The notes beneath the pieces are model-generated. The model was given only the letters and a program-made list of their open reading frames with translations, ran no database searches and was not told the DNA's origin. From assembly GCA_046328525.1 (NCBI GenBank), contig JAXLWK010000009.1, forward strand, positions 62,001-126,000: a stretch of 64,000 nucleotides of DNA. The letters run 5' to 3'. The stretch comes from JBDHWG01 sp046328525. Its GTDB lineage: Bacteria; Chloroflexota; Anaerolineae; Epilineales; JAHCIE01. Made by a program: the position numbers and the translations under genes. Shown here piece after piece: positions 44,781-53,851 of the stretch (the first letter of the stretch is position 1; each line of letters opens with the position of its first letter).

Positions 44781-44852
44781 TCGCAACGGATAAGCGCGGA
44801 TTAACGGATAGGTCTGCTCCATATCCGTTAATCCGTGACCCCATCCGTTGCG
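44781..44852. repeat. nested palindrome between genes
   Basis: An inner CGGATTAACGGATA (44797-44810) pairs perfectly with 44822-44835. An outer CGCAACGGAT pairs with ATCCGTTGCG (44842-44851). Likely a REP-type element or terminator of the propeller gene. Confidence 0.65.
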
Positions 44853-44884
44853 AGAAGACCGGTTCTCAAAGGAGATGAATACAA

Positions 44885-46348
44885 ATGCTGAGCGTAGCCC
44901 AATTCCAGCGCACCAGCCCGGAAGCCGAGGGCATCCCCTCCTCGGCCGTCCTGGCGTTCATCGAGGCGCTGGAGCAACACCTCGCCCACCCGCTAGACGC
45001 CGTCCACGGCTTCATGTTGCTGCGCCACGGCAACGTGGCGGCCGAGGGGTGGTGGACGCCTTACGGCCCCGACTCCCCGCACTCGCTCTACTCGCTGAGC
45101 AAGAGCTTCACCTCCAGCGCCATCGGCATGGCGGTGGCTGAGGGACTGCTCACGGTGGATGACCCGGTCCTGAAGTTCTTCCTCGACGACGCCCCCGCCA
45201 ATCCCAGCGCGAACCTGAAGGCCATGCGCGTGCGGCACCTGCTGTCCATGAACACCGGTCACCAGGAGGACACGACCGAGCGCGTGTTTGGCGGCGCGGA
45301 CAAGAACTGGCCCCGGACGTTCCTGTCCCTGCCGGTCGAGCGCGAGCCGGGCACGTGGTTCGTCTACAACACAGCGGCGACGTACATGCTCTCGGCCATC
45401 ATCACCCGCCTGACCGGCATGCCCCTAGTGGACTACCTGCGCCCACGCCTGTTCGAGCCGCTCGGCATCGCGGACCCGTTCTGGGAGACCGACCCGCGCG
45501 GCGTCAACATCGGCGGCTCCGGCTTGCACATCACGACCGACGGCATCGCCCGCTTCGGCCAGATGTACCTCCAGAAGGGCGTGTGGCACGGCCAGCGCAT
45601 CCTGGCGGAGGAGTGGATCGCCGAGGCGACGCAGGCGACGTCCGACAACAGCAACACCCAGACCGAGCCGGATTGGACGGTGGGCTACGGCTACCAGTTC
45701 TGGCGCTGCCGCCACGACTGCTACCGTGGCGACGGCGCTTTCGGCCAGTATTGCGTCGTCATGCCCCAGCAGGACGTGGTGCTGGCGATCAACAGCGGCC
45801 TGCGGGACATGCAGGCCGTCCTCAACAAGGTGTGGGAGCATCTGCTGCCAGCGATGCAGCCGTCTGCCCTGCCCGACGACGCGCAAGCCTACGGCGCGCT
45901 GCGCGACAAGCTGGCGGCCCTGGCGCTGCCGCTGCCCCTGGGGCAGCCCACGTCGGCCGACATGGCGCAGTGGTCGGGGACGACGTACCATCTGGAACCC
46001 AACGATCTGAAGATTGCGAACGTCACTATGGAGTTCAATGACGACGGAAGCGCCGCGCTCGTCTTGCTCGACGAACGCGGCGGGCACGCGGCGCCGGTGG
46101 GGTACGGTGAGTGGGCCAGGGGAACTGGCAACCTGCGCGGCCGGGGCGACGAGCCGGTGGCCGCGTGTGGCGCGTGGACAACCGAGGACACTTACGAAGT
46201 GCGGATGGCGTACTACGAGAGCGAGGTTTGCCCGGTTTTGCGCTTCCGCTATGCAGGCGACGAGCTAGAGCTAGAGGTTGCGCCGAACGTCTCCTGGGGG
46301 CCAATAGACCCTGTGGTCATCGTTGGGCGAGCCGCAGCGCAGGACTAA
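44885..46348 (+). CDS. serine beta-lactamase-fold hydrolase (class C/NylB-like)
   Basis: A 487-aa penicillin-binding-fold enzyme. The nucleophile is S70-x-x-K73 (YSLSKSFTSS), the Tyr motif is FVYNTAATYML (near 158), and the third-site strand is GDGAFGQYCVV. YNT in place of YxN resembles 6-aminohexanoate-dimer hydrolase and esterase branches rather than true beta-lactamases. A C-terminal beta domain (about 345-485) is lipocalin-like. There is no signal peptide, so cytosolic. AAGGAG lies 9 nt before the ATG. Substrate unknown; a small ester or amide is likely. Confidence 0.87.
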   Translation: MLSVAQFQRTSPEAEGIPSSAVLAFIEALEQHLAHPLDAVHGFMLLRHGNVAAEGWWTPYGPDSPHSLYSLSKSFTSSAIGMAVAEGLLTVDDPVLKFFLDDAPANPSANLKAMRVRHLLSMNTGHQEDTTERVFGGADKNWPRTFLSLPVEREPGTWFVYNTAATYMLSAIITRLTGMPLVDYLRPRLFEPLGIADPFWETDPRGVNIGGSGLHITTDGIARFGQMYLQKGVWHGQRILAEEWIAEATQATSDNSNTQTEPDWTVGYGYQFWRCRHDCYRGDGAFGQYCVVMPQQDVVLAINSGLRDMQAVLNKVWEHLLPAMQPSALPDDAQAYGALRDKLAALALPLPLGQPTSADMAQWSGTTYHLEPNDLKIANVTMEFNDDGSAALVLLDERGGHAAPVGYGEWARGTGNLRGRGDEPVAACGAWTTEDTYEVRMAYYESEVCPVLRFRYAGDELELEVAPNVSWGPIDPVVIVGRAAAQD

Positions 46349-46441
46349 AGCCGCGGCGCTGAGAGGGCAAAGTCTTGCGGACTGCTCTGGTCTTTCGCGC
46401 TCTTTCCGAGCCTTTCGCAGTCCTATGACTTACCAGCCGCG

Positions 46442-47074
46442 TCAACAGCGCTGGCGCAGCGCCAGGATCATCTCGCCACGGCCGACGTAGCGCACCTCTT
46501 CCAGCGTCAGCCCGCGCTGCGCCAGCAGCGCCGTCAACGACGCCCGCGTATACCGCGCGATGTGCCCATCGGCGTACCCGCCCGGCGCCGCCAGGCGGTA
46601 CAAGATCTCGAGCGCGACCCACTCCCAGCGGGCGTAGTCCGGCGTCCCGATGACAAGCCGCCCGCCCGGCGCAAGCACCCGCGTCAGCTCGTCCAGGACA
46701 GGCGTGCCTAAGGGGATGTGCTCGATGACCTCGGAGCAGACGACGCATGGGAAGCTGGCGTCGGGAAACGGGAGGCGCAGCGCGTCCCCGTGGACGAGGG
46801 GGCGGTCGAACTTGCGGGCGTGGTGGAGCTTGCCGAGCAGGATGTCAAGGCCGACGCTGCCGGGCGGCAGCGCGCCGAGGATGCGGCTCGACCCGCAGCC
46901 GACGTCGAGCGCCGCCCCGCAGCCGGCGGCCAGGTCGGTGACGTGGCCGTAGCGGGCGCGCTGCCAGTACCGCTGGAGAGGAATCGGGCTATCGTAGGCG
47001 CGGTCGTCGTAGTCGGCCGTGACCGTCGCGCGGCGCACAGGCCAGCGCGTCCAGAACAAGAGCGGGAGCGCCAC
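46442..47074 (-). CDS. class I SAM-dependent methyltransferase
   Basis: A 210-aa protein started at GTG 47074, 13 nt after the epimerase stop. Motif I is ALDVGCGSSRIL, motif II region GDALRLPFPDASF, then SEVIEHI and LTRVLAPGGRLVIGTPD, typical of Methyltransf_11. It is the last gene of the glycan operon, so methylation of a sugar or polyprenyl-linked intermediate is plausible. The start is tentative because the ribosome site is weak. Confidence 0.83.
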   Translation of the reverse strand: MALPLLFWTRWPVRRATVTADYDDRAYDSPIPLQRYWQRARYGHVTDLAAGCGAALDVGCGSSRILGALPPGSVGLDILLGKLHHARKFDRPLVHGDALRLPFPDASFPCVVCSEVIEHIPLGTPVLDELTRVLAPGGRLVIGTPDYARWEWVALEILYRLAAPGGYADGHIARYTRASLTALLAQRGLTLEEVRYVGRGEMILALRQRC

Positions 47075-47087
47075 CGTCGGCGAAGGG

Positions 47088-47738
47088 TTACGGGAGCGCC
47101 GCGTCGGAGGAATAGGTAAACACCGCCGAGCGCTCGTCCCGCGCCCAGTCGGACACCGAGAGGCCCAGGCGGTCCTTCTCCGACAGCAGCGGGTCATCCC
47201 AGGCGATACGGTCGAACGCCCCCTTCAGGCCCACGTCGCACAGGGACCAGTCAATGTCGGAGGCCAGGGGGGAGATGCCGGCCTCGCAGGCGGCGTTGTA
47301 CTCGCCGGAGCAGAAGTACTCGATCGTCGAGTCCTGCAGGAAGACGGTCCCGTGGGCGAAGCCCGGCGGCAGCCAGATCCACTCGCTATAGTCGCGGTTG
47401 GGGTCCATGGGCATGTCGTAGGCGACGAGCTTGCCGAAGGTGGACGAGCCGCGGCGAATGTCCAGCGCCATGTCAATCATGTGCCCGTGCAGCGTGCGCA
47501 CGAGCTTGCCCTGGAACGGGTTCCACTGGAAGTGCAGGCCGCGCACCGTCCCGCGCCGCGAGAAGGACTCGTTGGTCTGGACGAACTCGACCCCGCGCAT
47601 GAAGGGCGTCATGTCGCTGCCGGCGAAGTCGCTCCGGCGATAGTGTTCGGTGAAGTAGCCGCGATGGTCCCGAAAGCGCGCGTAGCGAATGACCTTGACG
47701 TCCGGCAATGCCAGCGCCCTCACATCCAGTATCTTCAT
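47088..47738 (-). CDS. RmlC-like dTDP-sugar 3,5-epimerase
   Basis: A 216-aa cupin. FRDHRGYFTE and QTNESFSRRGTVRGLHFQ carry the RmlC active-site histidine and substrate-binding residues; FAHGTVFLQD and EYFCSGEYNA continue the barrel. RmlC converts dTDP-4-keto-6-deoxyglucose to the 4-keto-rhamnose form. The C-terminal part (DIDWSLCDVGLKGAFDRIAWDD) is longer than in plain RmlC, so a related epimerase or ketoisomerase is possible. ATG 47738 with GAGGG 7 nt upstream is preferred to a TTG two codons earlier. Confidence 0.82.
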   Translation of the reverse strand: MKILDVRALALPDVKVIRYARFRDHRGYFTEHYRRSDFAGSDMTPFMRGVEFVQTNESFSRRGTVRGLHFQWNPFQGKLVRTLHGHMIDMALDIRRGSSTFGKLVAYDMPMDPNRDYSEWIWLPPGFAHGTVFLQDSTIEYFCSGEYNAACEAGISPLASDIDWSLCDVGLKGAFDRIAWDDPLLSEKDRLGLSVSDWARDERSAVFTYSSDAALP

Positions 47739-47757
47739 GTCCAACCCTCGATAAGTG

Positions 47758-48861
47758 CTATTGCTCGTTCAGCAGCGCATCCACGATGCGGTAGCGGGCG
47801 CGGCCATCGCCGTAGGGGTTGACGGCGCGCGCCATCGCCTCATACGCCGCCGCGTCATCCAGCAGTCGGCTGACCTCGGCCACAATCCGCGCCGCGTCCG
47901 TCCCGACCAGCCGCGCCGTCCCAGCCTCGACCGCCTCCGGCCGCTCCGTCGTCTCGCGCATCACCAGCACGGGTTTGCCGAGGCTCGGCGCTTCCTCCTG
48001 CAACCCACCCGAGTCGGTAAGGACGAGGGTCGCCGCCCGCATCAGATGCACCAGGGGCAGGTAGTCGAGCGGCGGCAGCAGCGTCACCCGCGGCGCATCC
48101 CCCAACAGCTCGTACACCGGCCCCTGGATGTTGGGGTTGAGGTGCACCGGGTAAACGACCTGCACGTCGGCGTAGCGCTCGGTCAGGCAGCGCAGCGCGG
48201 CACAGATGTCGCGGATCGGCTCGCCGAAGTTCTCGCGCCGGTGCGCCGTCACCAGGATAAGGCGGCCATCGCGCGGCACGCCCGCCAGCGGCCCGTCGGC
48301 CCACGCATACGGCACAGCGGCCACGTCTAGCAGCGCGTCAATCACCGGATTGCCGGTGACCACGATGGACTCGGGCGGGATGCCCTCGCGCAGAAGGTTG
48401 TCGCGCGCGGCCGGGGTCGGCGTGCAATGCAGATCGCCGACGACGCTGACGATGCGGCGGTTGATTTCCTCGGGGAACGGGTGGCGCTTGTTGCCTGTCC
48501 GCAGCCCGGCCTCGACGTGGGCGACGCGGATGCCGTGGTAGAAGCCTGACAGGGCCGCAGCCATCGCCGTGGTCGTGTCGCCCTGCACCAGCACCCAGTC
48601 GGGCCGCGCCTCGCGCATCACGTCGTCAAGCCCAAGCAGCACGCGCGACGTGACCTGGGCCAGCGACTGCGCCGGGCGCATGACGTCGAGATCGTAGTGT
48701 GGGGTGATCTGGAACAGGGCGAGCACCTGGTCGAGCATCTCGCGGTGCTGCGCCGTCACGCACACGGACGCTTCGATAGATGGGGTGGCCTCGAGCTGGC
48801 GCACGACGGGGGCCAGCTTGATGGCCTCGGGGCGCGTCCCAAAAATGCTAAGGACCCTCAC
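47758..48861 (-). CDS. wecB: UDP-N-acetylglucosamine 2-epimerase (non-hydrolysing)
   Basis: A 367-aa GT-B-fold enzyme interconverting UDP-GlcNAc and UDP-ManNAc. The N-terminus LSIFGTRPEAIKLAPVV is diagnostic. VQGDTTTAMAAALSGFY, HVEAGLRTGNKRHPFPEE (catalytic Asp/Glu/His region), TAHRRENFG and LTDSGGLQEEAPSLGKPVL complete the family. It supplies ManNAc for cell-wall or capsule polymers. It lies 12 nt after the GT2 gene and 19 nt before the epimerase. Confidence 0.95.
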   Translation of the reverse strand: MRVLSIFGTRPEAIKLAPVVRQLEATPSIEASVCVTAQHREMLDQVLALFQITPHYDLDVMRPAQSLAQVTSRVLLGLDDVMREARPDWVLVQGDTTTAMAAALSGFYHGIRVAHVEAGLRTGNKRHPFPEEINRRIVSVVGDLHCTPTPAARDNLLREGIPPESIVVTGNPVIDALLDVAAVPYAWADGPLAGVPRDGRLILVTAHRRENFGEPIRDICAALRCLTERYADVQVVYPVHLNPNIQGPVYELLGDAPRVTLLPPLDYLPLVHLMRAATLVLTDSGGLQEEAPSLGKPVLVMRETTERPEAVEAGTARLVGTDAARIVAEVSRLLDDAAAYEAMARAVNPYGDGRARYRIVDALLNEQ

Positions 48862-48873
48862 CCGCTCACTCCG

Positions 48874-49668
48874 TCACCTCGTCACCCGCTCACCCATCGG
48901 CTCTTCGCCGCGCTGGGGCGGGACGCCGTTCTTCCGCATCTGCCCGGCCCACCGCATCTGAGCGAAGCCGTACTTGACGATGCAGAAGATGGCCTCGACG
49001 GCATCCTTCCAGCCGATCTTCTTGCCCTCGTCGTAGGTTCGCCCGGCGTAGGAGATGCCGACCTCGTAGATGCGCAGGCCGCGGTGGGAGATCTTCGCCG
49101 TCACCTCCGGCTCGAACCCAAAGCGGTCCTGCTCCAGGCGAATCCCCTGGATGACCTCGCGGCGGAAGAGTTTGTAGCCGGTTTCCATGTCCGTCAGGTT
49201 CAGGTCCGTCAGCATGTTGCTGAGCACCGTCAGGAACCGATTGCCCACCGAGTGCCAGAACAGGAGCACGCGGTGCTGCTCGCCGCCGACGAAGCGCGAG
49301 CCGTAGACCACGTCGGCGTCGTGCTCGATGCACGGTTGGAGCAGACGAGGGTAGTCGCGCGGGTCGTATTCCAGGTCGGCGTCCTGGATGACAACGTAGT
49401 CGCCGCGCGCCGCCTGGATGCCTGTGCGTAGCGCGGCCCCCTTGCCCTGGTTACGGGGCTGCAAGATCACGCGGATCTCGCCATAGGGGTAGCGCGTCTC
49501 GATCGTGCGCAGGATGTCGCGCGTTCTGTCGCGGGACCCGTCATCCACGATAATGAGTTCCTTGCGCACCGGCACGTCCATGACGCGCTGCACGATTTCG
49601 CGGATCGTCGCCTGCTCGTTGTAGGCCGGCATAACGACCGACAGATAGATGCTGCTGAGACTCCGCAA
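48874..49668 (-). CDS. family 2 glycosyltransferase (dolichyl-phosphate-glucose synthase-like)
   Basis: A 264-aa GT-A enzyme. It opens with SVVMPAYNEQATIREIV, followed by LIIVDDGSRDRT, GKGAALRTGI, the DxD-like DADLEYDP and the C-terminal GYKLFRREV. Such enzymes transfer a sugar from a nucleotide to a polyprenyl phosphate; no membrane helices are present, unlike long DPM-type forms. TTG start at 49668 with AGGGAGG 5 nt upstream; upstream in-frame residues look non-coding. First gene of a four-gene glycan operon. Confidence 0.87.
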   Translation of the reverse strand: MRSLSSIYLSVVMPAYNEQATIREIVQRVMDVPVRKELIIVDDGSRDRTRDILRTIETRYPYGEIRVILQPRNQGKGAALRTGIQAARGDYVVIQDADLEYDPRDYPRLLQPCIEHDADVVYGSRFVGGEQHRVLLFWHSVGNRFLTVLSNMLTDLNLTDMETGYKLFRREVIQGIRLEQDRFGFEPEVTAKISHRGLRIYEVGISYAGRTYDEGKKIGWKDAVEAIFCIVKYGFAQMRWAGQMRKNGVPPQRGEEPMGERVTR

Positions 49669-49816
49669 CTGGCCCTCCCTGGCGAACGTAGATCGTGGCG
49701 GCAGAAGTTTACCACGACCGCGCCCTGTTGCCCAATCCCTCCCCGCCACAAAGCCCACCGAGATGTTGCGCGTTCTCGGTCAGTGGACAATAATTGAGCG
49801 TGACGTGTCTGAGCCT

Positions 49817-49843
49817 GAAACTTTCCTCCATCTTGCTCGTGTA
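49817..49843 (+). promoter_or_regulatory. putative ECF-sigma promoter (autoregulatory)
   Basis: GAAACTT (49817-49823), 12 nt, CTCGTGTA (49836-49843), 33 nt before the sigma-factor start. The identical pair with identical spacing occurs at 59824-59850. A GAAAC-type -35 and a CGT-type -10 fit extracytoplasmic-function sigma factors, which commonly transcribe their own operon. Confidence 0.6.
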
Positions 49844-49876
49844 AGATGATGAGCGCGTTCTGTAAGGGGAGTCTGC

Positions 49877-50458
49877 GTGGCCGACCCAGACGAAGCGCTG
49901 GTGCAGCGATACCTGCGCGGCGACCAGAGGGCCTTCCGAAGCCTCGTCGAGCGCCACACGCCGGCCGTGTACAACCTGGCTTATCGCTCGACGAATAGCA
50001 GCGATGATGCTGCCGACATCACCCAGGAAACCTTCCGCCGCGTGGTCGAGGCTCTTCCCTCGTCGCGTCTGGACCTGCCGTTCAAGCCCTGGGTGCTCAG
50101 GATTGCGCTGAACCTGTGTCGAGACTGGGCCAAGCGCAAGCAGCCGGTGGCCTTCGCCAGCCTGAGCCTGGACCGCGACACAGAGGACGACGACATCGCG
50201 GAGGGGTTGCCCGACCTGGCGCCGCTCCCGGCCGACGTCCTTGAGGCAGAGGAGACGCGGCAGGCGCTGGAGCGGGCGTTGCAGGGACTCTCGGACGGCT
50301 ACCGAACGGTCATCACGCTGCGCTACGCCGAGGATCTGTCCTACCAGGAGATCGCCGCCACGCTGAACCTGCCGTTGAACACCGTGCGTACCCACCTGGC
50401 CCGCGCCAAGAAGGCCCTCCACGACCGTCTTCGGCTAGAGCTTGGAGAGACGTCATGA
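49877..50458 (+). CDS. ECF-type RNA polymerase sigma factor
   Basis: A 193-aa sigma70-family protein with region 2 (about 8-85: AFRSLVERHTPAVYNLAYR, DDAADITQETFRRV) and region 4 (about 128-185: YRTVITLRYAEDLSYQEIAATL, NTVRTHLARAKKAL) and no region 3, as in ECF sigmas. GTG start with GGGGAG 8 nt upstream. Its stop overlaps the anti-sigma start (ATGA). It likely drives its own six-gene exporter operon in response to an envelope signal. Confidence 0.93.
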   Translation: MADPDEALVQRYLRGDQRAFRSLVERHTPAVYNLAYRSTNSSDDAADITQETFRRVVEALPSSRLDLPFKPWVLRIALNLCRDWAKRKQPVAFASLSLDRDTEDDDIAEGLPDLAPLPADVLEAEETRQALERALQGLSDGYRTVITLRYAEDLSYQEIAATLNLPLNTVRTHLARAKKALHDRLRLELGETS

Positions 50459-50985
50459 AGCATCTATCATCTGCGACACTCGATGCGTACAGTGAGGGGA
50501 ACCTCGATCCGGCCGAGCGCCTCGCCGTGGATGCCCACCTCGGCGTGTGCCCCGAATGTCGGCTGACGGTCGTAAGCATGGCCGAGATCGGCGACCTGCT
50601 GCGGACGCTTCCCCGCGTCGAGCCGCCCGCGTCTCTCGCGCGCTCGATAATCGCCGAAGCGGACCGCGAGGCGCGGCGGCGTGCCGTGCGCGGCTGGGTG
50701 GCCCTGGCCTTCAACGGCGCCGCCCTGGCCCTCGCCTGGCTCATGCTCATTGTCCTCGGCGGCGAAACGCTAGTGGCGGCATACAACGCCGGTCTGAGCG
50801 ACTTCGCCGCAGTGCTCCAGATTGAACCGGACCTCATCGTCCGCTATCCGGCGGATACCTTCGCCCTGCTGGCGGAAGCGTTCCCCATCGTGCCCCTGGC
50901 GCTGACCCTGGTCGTCCTCGGCATCGCCCTGTGGCTGATGCAGCGCTTCTTCGCTGAGCTGCCGCAGTGGACACGCACCGCATGA
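50455..50985 (+). CDS. zinc-finger anti-sigma factor, membrane-bound
   Basis: A 176-aa protein. The N-terminal anti-sigma domain has the H-x3-C-x2-C zinc motif (AHLGVCPEC, about 28-36). Two membrane helices (about 82-104 and 143-165) flank an extracytoplasmic loop of about 38 residues that could sense the signal. It overlaps the sigma gene by 4 nt, the usual arrangement for one-to-one control, and overlaps the next gene by 4 nt. Confidence 0.9.
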   Translation: MKHLSSATLDAYSEGNLDPAERLAVDAHLGVCPECRLTVVSMAEIGDLLRTLPRVEPPASLARSIIAEADREARRRAVRGWVALAFNGAALALAWLMLIVLGGETLVAAYNAGLSDFAAVLQIEPDLIVRYPADTFALLAEAFPIVPLALTLVVLGIALWLMQRFFAELPQWTRTA

Positions 50986-51455
50986 AGAATGTCCGCTCGC
51001 TTGGCTGCGCCATGGCGATTGGCTTTCTCGTCCTCGTCGGCATTGCGCTGTGGGTCGGGGCCAGAGTCGGCGCGGCCACGTCGAACGCCTCACCTGGCAC
51101 AGGCTCCACCGCCGACAGCGCCTCCCCCCTCGGCCAGTTTTTCCCCCATCCCGAGCCACGCGAGCGCCACGGCGCGATCGGTCTCGTCGAGAGTGTCGAG
51201 CCGTTCAAAATCACGATCCGAAATCGCGACGGCCAGCGCATGGTCGTCGTGTCGCAAGAAACGTTCGTCCTGAAGGGGATTGAGCGGCCATCGGCGACGA
51301 GCGCGACCGTCGGCCCCGACGGACTGAAGGACATCCCGGAGATTCGTCCGGGCGAGCGCATCGTCGCCATCGGCAAGCCCGGCCCGAACGGAGAACTCGA
51401 AGCCCGCGCGATTCGCATTGGAGTCCCTGACCGCAAGGAGAAGCCCGAGCAATGA
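50982..51455 (+). CDS. membrane-anchored OB-like (DUF5666-type) protein
   Basis: A 157-aa protein with an N-terminal membrane helix (about 10-30), a disordered linker and a small beta-barrel-like domain (HGAIGLVESVEPFKITIRN through IVAIGKPGPNGELEARAI) resembling DUF5666. ATG overlaps the anti-sigma stop by 4 nt and its own stop overlaps the MacA-like start by 4 nt. A second protein with this domain lies at 61325. It may assist or sense exporter activity; no direct evidence. Confidence 0.75.
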   Translation: MKNVRSLGCAMAIGFLVLVGIALWVGARVGAATSNASPGTGSTADSASPLGQFFPHPEPRERHGAIGLVESVEPFKITIRNRDGQRMVVVSQETFVLKGIERPSATSATVGPDGLKDIPEIRPGERIVAIGKPGPNGELEARAIRIGVPDRKEKPEQ

Positions 51456-53107
51456 GCACCGTATCCACCACCCCCTCGACGCCCCCGGCGAGCGCCGAGG
51501 CCACGCCGCGCCGCGTCAAAAAGAATCGCTGGCGCGGGTGGGTGACCCCCATCGTTATCCTCACCGTTGTCGCCATCGCCGTCTTCTTCGGCTATCAGCG
51601 CATCCAGAGCGCTCGCGCGGCGGCGACGGCCGGCGTTCAGACCTCTCAGGTCACGCGCGGCAACCTCGTCGCCACGGTCAACGCGGCGGGCAACCTCGCA
51701 CCGGCCCAGCAGGTCAACTTGAACCTCTCCAGCGGCGGGATCGTCCAGGACGTGCTGGTCGCCCAGGGCGACAAGATCAAAAAGGGCCAGCCCCTCCTGC
51801 GCATGCAGGCGCAGGACCTGATCCTGGGCGTGCAGTCAGCCAACGCCGCCTTGCGCAGCGCCCAGATCAAGCTCGAGCAGGCCAGGCAGGGGGCGAAGGA
51901 TACCGACTTCACGTCGGCGCAGGCGAAGGTAGACCAGGCAAAGGCGTCGGTGAACAAGCTGTACGCCGGGCCGACGGCGGCCGACCTGGCCGACACTCAG
52001 GCGCGCATCACCCAGGCCCAGGCGAACCTGGACAAGGTGAGGGCCGGCGCGACGCAGCAAGACATCGCCTCCGCCCAGCAGAAGGTCGAGCAGGCCAAGA
52101 ACGCGCTGTGGGGCGCGCAGGCCAACCGCGACGCCATCTGCGGCCGGACCAAGAATCCGGACGCCGACCCGAGCTGCCAGTCGAACCGCGCCCAGGTGGG
52201 CCAGGCTGAGGCCAACGTGCAGATCGCCCAGAACAGCCTCGACGCCCTGCTCGCCGGCCCCAACGTCAACGACGTGACCTCGGCGGAGCAGCAGGTGGCG
52301 CAGGCCCAGGCCGCGCTGCAGAAGCTGCGCCAGGGCCCGACGACAGCCGACGTGGCCTCCGCCCAGGCCGGCGTCACCCAGGCCCAGGCCGCCCTCGACG
52401 CTCTTGCGGCTGGCCCGGACGAGCTGGCCGTCAAGGTCGCGCAGACGGCGGTGGACCAGGCCCAGGTCGCCCTCGACCAGGCGAAGTACAAGCTCGACCA
52501 GGCGACGCTGACCGCACCCTTCGATGGTGTCGTCACCGCCGTGAATGTCGTCCCCGGCCAGAGCATCAGCGGCAGCACCAACCCGGTTACCTTCGCCGAC
52601 CTCAGCAGCCTCCAGGTCACGACCAACGTCTCCGAGCTTGACCGCTCGCGGCTCAAGGTCGGGCAGGACGTCGAGATGACCCTGGACGCCGTGCCCGGCG
52701 TGACCCTGAAGGGCAAGGTGGCGAGCATCAGCCCGGCCGGCGTCTTGCAGCAGGGCGTCGTCAACTACCCGGTGACGATCAACCTCAGCAACCCCGACCC
52801 CGCCGTGGCCGCCGGCATGACGGCCAACATGAACATCATCGTGGACAGCAAGGACAACGTCCTGCTCGTTCCAAATCGGGCCATCCGCACCCAGGGACGC
52901 CAGCGCCTCATCACCGTCATGGTCGAGGGCCAGCAGATTAGCCTCCCGGTCGAGGCGGGCATGACCGACGGCACGAATACCGAGGTCTCCGGCGAGGGGC
53001 TGAAGGAGGGCGACCAGGTGGTGTTGCAGTCTACAACCAGCCGCAACCCGTTCGGCGGCGGCGGCCCGAACATCCTGGGCGGCGGCCCCGGCGGCCCCGG
53101 CCGCTAG
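51452..53107 (+). CDS. MacA-like periplasmic adaptor (HlyD family)
   Basis: A 551-aa membrane-fusion protein. Membrane helix about 31-50. Biotinyl-lipoyl halves flank a very long coiled-coil hairpin (about 100-350) of Ala/Gln-rich repeats with a recurring LxAGP-x-x-x-D unit. The C-terminal barrel (LDRSRLKVGQDVEMTLD) precedes a Gly-rich tail. It bridges the MacB-type transporter to the outside; in an organism without a TolC partner it may act as an extracytoplasmic funnel. Coupled to the preceding gene by ATGA. Confidence 0.9.
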   Translation: MSTVSTTPSTPPASAEATPRRVKKNRWRGWVTPIVILTVVAIAVFFGYQRIQSARAAATAGVQTSQVTRGNLVATVNAAGNLAPAQQVNLNLSSGGIVQDVLVAQGDKIKKGQPLLRMQAQDLILGVQSANAALRSAQIKLEQARQGAKDTDFTSAQAKVDQAKASVNKLYAGPTAADLADTQARITQAQANLDKVRAGATQQDIASAQQKVEQAKNALWGAQANRDAICGRTKNPDADPSCQSNRAQVGQAEANVQIAQNSLDALLAGPNVNDVTSAEQQVAQAQAALQKLRQGPTTADVASAQAGVTQAQAALDALAAGPDELAVKVAQTAVDQAQVALDQAKYKLDQATLTAPFDGVVTAVNVVPGQSISGSTNPVTFADLSSLQVTTNVSELDRSRLKVGQDVEMTLDAVPGVTLKGKVASISPAGVLQQGVVNYPVTINLSNPDPAVAAGMTANMNIIVDSKDNVLLVPNRAIRTQGRQRLITVMVEGQQISLPVEAGMTDGTNTEVSGEGLKEGDQVVLQSTTSRNPFGGGGPNILGGGPGGPGR

Positions 53108-53115
53108 GAGGCAGC

Positions 53116-53847
53116 ATGGCGGATCATGTCATAGACATCAACGGCGTCACGAAGGTCTACCACATGGGCGACATCGAGGTCCAGGCGCTGCGCGGCGTGG
53201 ACTGCTACGTCGAGCGGGGTGAGTTCGTCGCCATCATCGGGCCAAGCGGCTCCGGCAAGTCCACCTTGATGAACATCCTCGGCTGCCTCGACAAGCCCAC
53301 GGCCGGCTCGTACAAGCTGGACAGCATCGAGGTCGCCGACCTCGACGACGATGAGCTGGCCCAAATCCGCAACCACAAGATCGGCTTCGTCTTCCAGAGC
53401 TTCAACCTCCTGCCGCGCATGCCGGCCTGGAAGCAGGTCGCCCTGCCGCTCATCTACGCCGGCGCCGACCATCGCTACGACCGCGCCGTCGAGGCGCTGA
53501 AAGCCGTCGGCCTCGGCGACCGTCTCGATCACAAGCCGAATGAGCTGTCCGGCGGCCAGATGCAGCGCGTCGCCATCGCCCGCGCCCTGGTCACTGACCC
53601 GGCCATGCTCCTGGCCGACGAGCCAACGGGCAACCTGGATTCGCGCTCCGGCAAGGAAGTCATGGCGATCTTCAAGCGCCTGAACGCCGAGGGGCGCACC
53701 CTTGTGCTGGTGACGCACGACCCCACCGTGGCGGCGCAGGCGGAGCGTGTCATTCGCATCTTCGACGGGCGGGCCTACGACTACGATCCCACCGCCAACG
53801 GCCAGGGAACCGTGGCGGCAGCGCCCGCAGCAGCGATAGCAGGATAG
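53116..53847 (+). CDS. MacB-type ABC transporter ATPase (LolD/MacB family)
   Basis: A 243-aa ATPase: Walker A GPSGSGKSTLMNILG, Q-loop VFQSFNLLPRM, signature LSGGQMQRVAIARAL, Walker B MLLADEPTGNLDS and H-loop VTHD. It starts 8 nt after the adaptor and stops 4 nt before the permease. It powers the mechanotransmission-type exporter formed with the next gene; substrate probably a peptide, lipid or antibiotic. Confidence 0.95.
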   Translation: MADHVIDINGVTKVYHMGDIEVQALRGVDCYVERGEFVAIIGPSGSGKSTLMNILGCLDKPTAGSYKLDSIEVADLDDDELAQIRNHKIGFVFQSFNLLPRMPAWKQVALPLIYAGADHRYDRAVEALKAVGLGDRLDHKPNELSGGQMQRVAIARALVTDPAMLLADEPTGNLDSRSGKEVMAIFKRLNAEGRTLVLVTHDPTVAAQAERVIRIFDGRAYDYDPTANGQGTVAAAPAAAIAG

Positions 53848-53851
53848 TCCC

